Assembly (NCBI RefSeq): GCF_040954645.1
Contig: NC_092806.1
Coordinates: 79,481,141 to 79,545,140, forward strand
Reading direction: 5' to 3'
Source of the DNA: Diabrotica undecimpunctata
Lineage: Eukaryota > Arthropoda > Insecta > Coleoptera > Chrysomelidae
Length of the DNA: 64,000 nucleotides
The position numbers were made by a program, and so were the translations under genes. The notes below the pieces were generated by a model. That model was not told the origin of the DNA. It made no database searches and saw only the letters and a program-made list of their open reading frames with translations. Numbering within the stretch: the first letter of the stretch is position 1; each line of letters opens with the position of its first letter. This document shows, in pieces, positions 56,650 through 64,000 of this stretch.

Positions 56650-57590
56650 TGAGTAATAAATACATTGTAATTAATTTAGTTTATTTTTAAGGTATTATAG
56701 GTTAGTTTGTTTATTGATAAGAAATAAAACAGATAATTGTGCTGTAGTCTTTTTTTACCTAATCATAAAAAATCACAACAAAAACATTTACAAAATAATG
56801 AAAAATATCGTTTTAAGCAATAAAATCATCATCATATCATAAATATTATGGAATAAAAAAAACATTGTTTAAAATTAAATGAACATATTAAGGTAATATT
56901 AAAATACAAAATTTTCTCTTAGCAATAAAAAGACACCTAAAGTTTATTTGATATATTTTTTAAAATAATCTGTATAGAATTATTTTGTCATGGTATATGT
57001 CCATTTTCAGAAGGAAAATATTCACATAAACTATCTCCAATAGAATATAGGACTTATTTTGTCCATCTGATTCTAATGGTGCCTGGTCCGTTCTCCATAA
57101 ACAATTTGATTGATCTGAGCATTACGTAATATGTTCATTCGAAATTTCATACAGTTGTGGTAATTTGAAAACTGCATATAGCGCGCATAATTAGTGCACA
57201 AGAACAGTATAAGTTTATTCTGCTAATAGAGAGACCGAATGTAGTATGAAATTAGTACCAACATACGAGCTTGTTTTAAACACCATTAGATTAAATTCTA
57301 GTTTTGTCAAAGTAACGTTAAGTTTTGATAACGTAAACGTCAAATATACGTTTATTTTTTCATTAGTAATAATTCTGGTTTTATTCGCAAAATGGAACGA
57401 ATCGATGATATGATCGGTAGGTTTTCGTTTTTATTCGAGGGCCCCGTACCAACAAAATCTACAATTCGCAACATTATTTTTAAATTTGAAACAACTGATT
57501 TTGTCAAGAATTGTAGAAAATGATGACAATCAATTATAGAAAAATTAAAAAGGCTAACGCAGCAGTTTAAAATTCTAAAGCGAATCTGCG
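56650..57590. other. Gene-free A+T-rich stretch
   Basis: No gene is recognised. A short ATG frame near 57392 (MERIDDMIG followed by a GTAGG donor-like site) might be a small exon, but nothing supports it. Confidence 0.35.
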
Positions 57591-57721
57591 GCTTAGACTA
57601 GAATATGCTGGTGTCTGATCGGCCTATGGTGGAGCAGTACGGCAAGAAATAAGAGCTTGCGGCTCTGTGATACTCCTCCATAGATCCCTACCGGAAGGGC
57701 TTGGAGCCTAAAATACCGGCA

Positions 57722-57723
57722 TA

Positions 57724-57780
<57 letters not shown>
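57722..57780. repeat. (TA)n microsatellite
   Basis: About 28 TA units with a small TG interruption at the left edge. Confidence 0.93.
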
Positions 57781-57783
<3 letters not shown>

Positions 57784-57899
57784 GAAAAGGAGTACGACCG
57801 TCAATCCAATATAAATTAAGGAACACTCGAAGAGTGGTGGGTTTTTCGATCAAAGTGGAGAAATAAAAGACAAAGAAGATGGCTGCTTCATCTATTTAT

Positions 57900-57941
57900 T
57901 GAAGACGTTTCGCTTCCTAATCAGAAAGTATCATCAGTTCA
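57900..57941 (-). ncRNA. Hammerhead-ribozyme-like motif of a Penelope element
   Basis: On the minus strand the order is TGAA, the core CTGATGA, a 5-bp stem (CTTTC with GGAAG, one G-U pair) closed by six bases, then GAAACGTC and TTCA. TGAA and TTCA can form stem I, GAAA and GTC supply the other core bases and cleavage site, and the palindromic ACGT would give a two-base stem III, as in dimer-forming ribozymes reported for Penelope-like elements. The base pair next to the core in stem II (U with C) is not the usual G-C, so activity may be reduced. It lies about 850 bases downstream of the Penelope ORF on the same strand. Confidence 0.62.
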
Positions 57942-58780
57942 TCTAAAAAGAATAATAATCAACAAAACTAAAACAAACTAAAAACAAACATCCATAGAAG
58001 AGTTGTTATTAAAAGTGTGTTACCTTAAAAAGATATGTAGCAGTCAAAGATATTAAATGTGTAAAGAAGCTTATGATAATGGACATTATAATATTATGTT
58101 GTATAGACAATTAATTAGAACTGAATACAGTTTACAAATTAACTCAACTTAGCACAGCAAAAGACATGTGGTAATGGTACATGTATATAAAAAATATGTG
58201 AAAAAACTTAAGTAAAAAACATTAATTTACAGAGAACCAAAAAGATCATACGATGCACTTCCAACAGTATATTATTAGATAAATTTGATTTTAACTTTAG
58301 GTAACATTATTAAAATTGAATTATAGAGATATTTAAAAAAATATATAATGAAGTTATCACTCTTAAGCTTCTCAGTCGCTGTCGGTGAAATGCGACCAGC
58401 AGTTAGGTACCACGCCAAACGAGAAAAGACAGTGGCCTTGAGGTCAAAATATAACAGAACAGCAAGGCGTATTTTAAAAAGTCTATGTTGTGGCAGAATA
58501 GCCAGCAACAGGTTAAGATTGATTCAACTTCCAGCAGTCCAAGGTTCATAACATTTGGAACTGAGACTAATAAAGATTCTATGAATCTATTTTATTATAA
58601 AATTTTATTAAACTATTTGAGCAGAAACAATTATGTCAAATATGTAAAAGTAACATTGACAAAATAATCAATAAAATGTAAGTTGAATAAATCTAAGTTA
58701 AGTAAAGTAAGAAACTATTTTATTTTATTTTAATTTGAAATTATTTAATATGAAAATATGATAAAAGATACACCTTAGGG
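57942..58780 (-). other. 3' non-coding region of the Penelope element
   Basis: There is no coding region. The stretch lies between the Penelope stop codon and the ribozyme motif on the coding strand and is probably transcribed with it. Confidence 0.45.
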
Positions 58781-58789
58781 GACAATTTT

Positions 58790-60274
58790 TTAAATAAACA
58801 ACATATTAAGCCTAATTCTGCAATAATAATGCATGATATTGGTGATTTGGCTCCAGTTACTAATGTCCGTTCTCTTATTAAGAGCGTTAGGGTGTTTAAG
58901 TATTGAACACATTTCCAAAAACTGTCTTTTAACGAGATTGCGTTCATTGCTAAGAATCTTAACTTCATTAAAGTCCACTTTGTGTTTAGTGTTAATAGCA
59001 TGCTGGTCAAGAGCACAAGTATGCTTAGATAAGTTGATATCACTGCGGTGTGTCGTAAGACGCCCTCTCAGTGATCTCCCTGTCTGCCCGATGTAGCATG
59101 AGTCACACTCAGCACAAGGTATGTGATAGATGACATTAACTTGTTCCAGATGGGACAAGGGTGTTTTCGTTTTAGAAAACAAATTCCTGACAGTCTTAGC
59201 ATTCTTAACGGCAATTTTAACCGGCACGTTTTTCTGTTTGTACAGTTTAATAAGTTTTTCAGTAACTTGACGAAAATAAGATAGAAATGAGTAATCGGAG
59301 GTTGGAGTCCTAAGTACAGTATCAGGCAGAACAGTGTTATTAATTGAATTATTCGATATTATTCTGAGTTGGTCACCATTCGGTATGTCATTTACAGAGG
59401 AACCATAGCTTTGTTCATAAAGGTATTTATTAATGAGGGAAGATGGATAGGAATTCTCAATTAGAATATTTCTAAGTAATTGAAGGGATTCCCTTCGATT
59501 AACCGGATGTGTCAGTCTATTTAGGCTACAGCTTAAAGCTTTAATTAGGTTTAATTTATATTTGAAGGGATGCCAAGAATGGTAGCTGAGAAACTTATTA
59601 GAGGCCATTGGTTTCCTATACCAACTTGTGGTTAAGGTGTTTCCCATTCTAATGACACGCATGTCTAAGAAGGGAATACTATTTGTGGTGGGGTCCTCAA
59701 GTTCAGCAGTGAACTGTAAGTGAGGATCGAACTCGTTGAACAAAGACAAGGTGGCTTGTATCTTGTCTGGGGGTAAGGCTAATAATAGGTCATCAACATA
59801 CCGCTTAATAAAAGGGATTTGGAAATCTAAAAGACCCAAACGGTCAGATACTAAATCATCCAGTACATAATTAACTAGGATGGGAGAGATTGAGGAACCC
59901 ATAGGTGTCCCAGAAATTTGAAGATAATATTTGTCATCAAAGACCAGAAAATTAGTCTCAAATACTAATTGCAACAGTTCTGCAAATACATCCCAGGATA
60001 CAGGACAGTTAGGTTGGATAGAATTCCAATGATTTCTTACGGAGGTCGTGACACTAGAAAAAGGTAAATTAGTGAAAAGAGATACCACATCAAAACTCAC
60101 TAAAATGTAACCTTGTGGAAGTTCAAAGTTATTAATAAATTCACTAAAGTGAAAAGAATCAATAATATTAAGGTTGTTGTTATAATTATATGATTTAGAC
60201 AAGATGTCAGTTAGAAATTTTGAAATATTTATATTTGGTGAATTGATTGAAGAAATAATAGGCCTCATGCTCAA
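58790..60274 (-). CDS. Penelope-like RT with GIY-YIG endonuclease, 5' truncated
   Basis: The 494-residue frame has no internal stop. RT motifs are MRPIISSINSPNINI, VSFDVVSLFTNLP, SGTPMGSSISPILVNYVLDD, the catalytic IKRYVDDLLLAL and NSIPFLDMRV. After a linker come the GIY-YIG motifs IYHIPCAECDSCYIGQTGRS and LRGRLTTHRSD, with the conserved Cys cluster of Penelope endonucleases. It would nick chromosomal DNA and copy its RNA at the nick. Full Penelope proteins have about 800 residues; the N-terminal third is absent, as the upstream DNA (60275-60600) reads only a few more related residues and then stops. The good state of the frame suggests a fairly recent, 5'-truncated copy. Confidence 0.9.
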   Translation of the reverse strand: MSMRPIISSINSPNINISKFLTDILSKSYNYNNNLNIIDSFHFSEFINNFELPQGYILVSFDVVSLFTNLPFSSVTTSVRNHWNSIQPNCPVSWDVFAELLQLVFETNFLVFDDKYYLQISGTPMGSSISPILVNYVLDDLVSDRLGLLDFQIPFIKRYVDDLLLALPPDKIQATLSLFNEFDPHLQFTAELEDPTTNSIPFLDMRVIRMGNTLTTSWYRKPMASNKFLSYHSWHPFKYKLNLIKALSCSLNRLTHPVNRRESLQLLRNILIENSYPSSLINKYLYEQSYGSSVNDIPNGDQLRIISNNSINNTVLPDTVLRTPTSDYSFLSYFRQVTEKLIKLYKQKNVPVKIAVKNAKTVRNLFSKTKTPLSHLEQVNVIYHIPCAECDSCYIGQTGRSLRGRLTTHRSDINLSKHTCALDQHAINTKHKVDFNEVKILSNERNLVKRQFLEMCSILKHPNALNKRTDISNWSQITNIMHYYCRIRLNMLFI

Positions 60275-60599
60275 TGTGGGCTTATATTTAAATTAATTAA
60301 TTATATAACTTAAATTTATTAATTTAAAAATATAATAACTTAATTTATTATTACACTTTGTTCTCTATATATTTATATTAAAGAGACTAAAAAACATACT
60401 AATGAAAACTCTTATCCCGTAGGCTTACTCAATAAATTAATAATTTTTAGTACTGCAAACTCTCCAGTCTCCATCACATTGATCGGCAATACCAACAATA
60501 AAAAACAAATCACAGTAAAAATGGCAAACCAAGAAACAAACAATAGCCTGACAGTTAACACCTTAATACCAACAACACCACAAACTTTTGGATCCATTT

Positions 60600-61062
60600 T
60601 TAGATTCCATTCTTAACACCAAAACTTCTCAAATTATTTAAAGGATTAGAAAACATAAAAATTGCCACTAGAAATGTTAAAACCATAGCACATTTATACA
60701 CTAAAACTAAAGATCCTCTAACAAGTAAGGAAAGTTCTAAAGTAGTGTATCAAATACCTTGCTCAGACTGTGATAAAGTTTATATAGGAGAAACTTCTCG
60801 AACATTACACAGCAGAATTATTTCTCACAAAAGTGATGTAAAAACAAACAAATCACATGCTTGTGCATTAGCCGAACACTCTATCAATCTAAATCACACA
60901 TTTAATTTTTCACAAGCTTCAATTCTAGAGAGGCAGAAACATGAACAGAAGTGGTTATTTTTAGAAATGGCACATATACAGAAAAATAAAAAATGTATAA
61001 ATAGAAAATCAGATATTGACAAATTAAGTAACATTTATTGTTACATATTAAAATATCAATAA
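60600..61062 (+). pseudogene. Second Penelope-like fragment, GIY-YIG end
   Basis: This plus-strand piece faces the other Penelope copy head to head. It reads a linker (LLKLFKGLENIKIATRNVKT, frame broken once), then YQIPCSDCDKVYIGETSRTL, HSRIISHKSDV and a tail to LSNIYCYILKYQ. Cys pair, GIY-YIG pair and Arg are present. It differs clearly from the minus-strand copy, so it belongs to another family. No RT is attached. Confidence 0.85.
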
Positions 61063-61539
61063 ATACCATCATAATCTCATTTTCTGTTGACATCCCAACA
61101 TTAAAAATTCATATGTGCTTAAGCCAAACTGACTGGATTAATTTATTTTTTATCGACAATTAAATTAATAATAATAAAAACTATTGTTACTGGTTTTGCT
61201 TTCCACGTAAAATAACTATATTCATTCATATATGTCCATTAATCAAACCAACATGACAATGACAATATAGTTATTTTAACAAAAATTTTTTTAATATATG
61301 TGTAATGGTTTGTTTCATAAAGTCAACATAAACTGTAATCTCACGACTAGTAAGTAAGACAATTAACAATTATAACTAGATAATTTTTGTATTACTTTGT
61401 TAACAGATGTCTTGAAAAAGAATTAAAATAGATTCGAAAGCTTGACAGTAAGTCAAAGAGTTTTGTGGGCCAAATAGACTGACTGCATCCTCAAGAATCA
61501 CCACTTGATATTTAAATCAACAGTCAATAATATCACCAT

Positions 61540-61540
<1 letters not shown>
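61063..61540. other. Gene-free stretch after the Penelope fragment
   Basis: No gene seen. Probably includes the 3' non-coding part of the plus-strand Penelope fragment. Confidence 0.4.
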
Positions 61541-61542
<2 letters not shown>

Positions 61543-61587
<45 letters not shown>

Positions 61588-61589
61588 AT

Positions 61590-61624
<35 letters not shown>

Positions 61625-61626
61625 AT

Positions 61627-61689
<63 letters not shown>

Positions 61690-61693
61690 ATTG

Positions 61694-61763
<70 letters not shown>
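61543..61763. repeat. Compound (TA)n array with GAATATTGATA interruptions
   Basis: Blocks of TA units are separated by three copies of a unit containing TATAGAATATTGATATATAT (at about 61580, 61618, 61683) and a truncated fourth near 61761. This gives a higher-order repeat rather than a simple microsatellite. Confidence 0.9.
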
Positions 61764-61768
<5 letters not shown>

Positions 61769-61769
61769 G

Positions 61770-62160
61770 ATGACAAACTATATACATTATATATACTATA
61801 CGTCTCACGTCGTTTGATTTGATGTGTCATACGCTAGTATTAGGCTAGTTGTTTATTTTGTAATCAGTCAGAGGCCCCTTTCAGGTCAATAAAGCGATTT
61901 TACTTTATATTTACCTAATGCTTTATATATAAAGCAAATATGTCCATTATCATCCATAGTGTCATGTGATATGTCGTATGTCGCTATACGTTCGCTATTT
62001 GTAATGCTATCTCCCTGACTATTATTTTTAATGATAAGTGCCCGTCGGATTTTTTTTTGTTAAATAAAAACTTAATTTTTCGTTTTTGCAAAACAAGTTG
62101 AAAACATTATGTCATTAGTTTTCATCATTTGTTCGATCGGTACTGTCATTCAGCTGTAGT
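61770..62160. other. Gene-free stretch
   Basis: No gene is recognised. The palindrome GCTTTATATATAAAGC lies at about 61920. Confidence 0.4.
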
Positions 62161-62167
62161 TGTCACG

Positions 62168-62450
62168 ATGGTTTACAGTATACCTGAACGCGTGGAGATC
62201 ATTTTCCTATTTGCCTCCCAGAACCAGTGTTATTTATGGCTCAAACAGCTCAAATATTTCATGAAAGGCATCCGGACAAAAATGTAAGTCACGTGTACAT
62301 CCGCGATTTCATCGAAGCATCCCAAATTGAGATCGTTGGAAATTTTGCAATAGAGCCTACTGCATCGACACGCCAAGTATCTGCAATGACAGGACTTTCA
62401 CGTGAGTCGGTTAGAAAGGTGTTGAAATTACACAAGTTTACTTACTTAGT
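62168..62450 (+). pseudogene. mariner-related transposase, N-terminal HTH fragment
   Basis: Pieces in two frames read a start like MVYSIPERVEIIFLFASQNQ, then FHERHPDKNVSHVYIRDFI and AIEPTASTRQVSAMTGLSR, then VRKVLKLHKF. This is the paired helix-turn-helix head of a widespread insect transposase family annotated with DUF4817 and linked to Tc1/mariner-like DDE proteins. The catalytic domain is absent; the fragment stops where a LINE tail begins. Confidence 0.72.
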
Positions 62451-63637
62451 CCTAAGCCTTTCTACTGTTAGGTGTAAGGCTGGTGGAGTTAAGTTTTGCA
62501 CTGTTGTCTCCATGCTTTCCGGTCTTGTGTTAGATTTCGTGCACTTTCCCATGTCAATCCTTTCTTCTCAACTTCTTTTCTGATTTCATCTACCCACCTA
62601 ACTCTTGGTCTTCCTCGTTTGTTTTTCCCTTGCACTCTCGTTTCAAACGTTTCTCGTTTTGTTAATCTTTGTTCCCATTTTTATCTCTCCTTTTTTCTGT
62701 GGTATATCTTTCATCTTCTTCCTATTTTCATCCTTGTTTACCTTTGCATCGTGCTTTTTCCTATCGTTATTCCTATTCGTCGCCCTGGTCGTCATTGTCA
62801 GATCCTTTCCGTTGCTTTGGTCGTTATCAATATTCCTCTTGTGGGTGTAGTTTTCTAGTTTTTTGGATGTTTTTCCAGTTCCTTTTTTATTTTGCTCCAT
62901 CTCCATTCTTCTTGGTTTACTAACACCTTGTTGTAACCAATTTTGACGTCTTTGCCTTTCTCTTTTTCGTTTTTTGCAAAATTTCTTAGGTGTTTCTGCT
63001 TTTCTTTCTCTTCTCTAGATCATTGATGAATACTTTCTCTCCTACGACGTTTTTTAGTTTATATTTTTTTGCCATGATCTCGTGTTTTTCCTCTTCATTT
63101 CTTAGTTCTATTACGCATGTATTCTCGCCTATTTTTTTTTACTGTTGTAGGTGTAATATCAATTTGAAGATGTTTATTAAAAAGTCCGTTTATTCTTTCT
63201 TTTAGACTGCTTGGTTCATTTGTATCCATTTTGAGACCATTCATTACAATGTTGTTTTTTCTTCTATTTTTTTCGATTATTTCGACTGCTTTTTTCATTT
63301 CTTGTAACTCTCTCCTTTTTCTGAATTCTCTTTTCTTATATCCTGATTTTTTTTTTAATTGTTCGTTTTCTACTGTCAGTTTTAGTAAGGCTTCGTTTGT
63401 TTTGTTTTGTTGGTCTTTAATTTCTCTTATTTCAGTTTTTATTTCTTTCTGTTCTTGCTTCATTTTTTGAGTTGTGTTCATTTCTTTCATCATTATTAAT
63501 AACTGGTCTAATTTCTCAGATTCAGTTGTTTGGCCTTTTGTAGGAGTTCTTGGTGTTTTTTTGCTGTTTACAAAAAAATCTATATTTTCTCCTTTTCGTT
63601 TTCTCCCTTCATCTGTAGAGTATTCGTCGCTGTCCAT
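62450..63637 (-). pseudogene. Internally deleted LINE: ORF1 joined to the ORF2 tail
   Basis: The frame 63637-63095 (MDSDEYSTDEGRKRKGENID) has a long charged coiled coil and then NNIVMNGLKMDTNEPSSLKE, typical of an ORF1 RNA-binding protein of LINEs. Further pieces to about 62860 continue it in shifted frames. Directly after, at 62640-62490, comes RGRPRVRWVDEIRKEVEKKG and ESARNLTQDRKAWRQQ plus a stop, the C-terminal end of an RT protein. Endonuclease and RT are missing between them, so a deletion of some 2.5 kb or more is likely. The 3' tail is (AAGT)n-like near 62445, as in the insertion at 49308-49354. 63638-64000 would be its 5' leader. Confidence 0.72.
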
Positions 63638-64000
63638 TCTTACAATATTTTCCTTGGACTTTTCTTGTTATTTCGCTGTTTATCTCCTTCCCTGTCCTAC
63701 ACCGCGAAAAGAGTCGTCGACCAGTCAACCCGTCGAATCTCCGACACTTATCGGTGTTTATATGTGGGTCACTTCTACCGAGTTACTTTTCGTTGAAAGT
63801 CCAGTTTTCCGAGTTTTCTTACAGCCGAAAATTAAAACGATATTTATTCACCAACGCCACTTTGCCGTCGATTTTAGTGTGTGGTCACCTTTAGTGTCAT
63901 AAGCCATATCATTGCCATATTGTCATAAATTACATAAGTTTAACCCTTACAAAATACAAATTCTTCAAGAACTAGGCGATGATGATCCAGACTGACGAAC

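Noticed and set aside
62496..62923. Phe/Ser-rich plus-strand ORFs resembling membrane proteins
   Set aside because: They are the complement of lysine-rich LINE ORF1 coding on the minus strand.

Overview
This window looks like nuclear DNA of an arthropod, most likely an insect. It is A+T-rich, has GT-AG introns and many (TA)n microsatellites, and is packed with eukaryotic transposons: BEL/Pao, Gypsy, Penelope, RTE-like, jockey-like and R1-like LINEs, P, PIF/Harbinger, piggyBac, pogo, IS630/Tc1/mariner and hAT. A beetle with a large genome would fit, but that is only a guess. Exactly one host gene is convincing: the N-terminal exon of the nucleotide-excision-repair factor XPC at 50834-53278.

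Layout. 1-101: end of a Harbinger element. 151-5398: a terminal-inverted-repeat element carrying an inserted BEL/Pao element (366-4710; 254-bp LTRs, TSD ATATC, integrase deleted). 5716-9177: a nearly complete RTE-like LINE with a 13-bp TSD. 9882-15680: a P-superfamily (THAP9-like) transposase gene, split inside its THAP exon by a Harbinger element (10024-14005) that itself holds hAT debris. 15900-16760: LINE debris. 17968-19653: pogo/Tigger element. 19658-20024: foldback MITE. 20355-22666: piggyBac element on the minus strand. 22891-29161: Gypsy element with almost identical LTRs. 29200-32321: a second P-like element (8-bp TSD, THAP exons kept), inserted next to a DD82E-type transposase fragment (32322-33150). 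33268-34175: jockey-like RT interrupted by a Gypsy remnant (34176-37165). 37166-39290: sparse Harbinger debris. 39970-40908: a small Harbinger element. 42035-45430: a LINE remnant carrying a whole piggyBac element (42458-45053). 45580-49366: LINE tails, a dispersed repeat, a DD82E transposon and a 47-bp retro-insertion. 50500-53278: TATA box and first coding exon of XPC. 53279-64000: probably XPC intron or downstream DNA, holding LINE debris, a MADF-like pseudogene, two Penelope fragments with a hammerhead-like ribozyme, a mariner fragment and an internally deleted LINE.

How the parts relate. This is a layered record of insertions, not an operon-like system, and target-site duplications let much of the order be read. 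The most unusual coding capacity is in the Gypsy element at 22891-29161. Its Gag begins with a SAP domain and a heptad-repeat coiled coil. Its Pol continues past the integrase into a macro domain resembling TARG1/OARD1 (ADP-ribose hydrolase family) and then a CCCH zinc finger, with the stop codon inside the 3' LTR. A retrotransposon carrying an ADP-ribose-binding module is the best candidate here for a little-described system. Most transposon genes here carry one or a few stops or frameshifts, some in otherwise young copies, so assembly indels should be considered.
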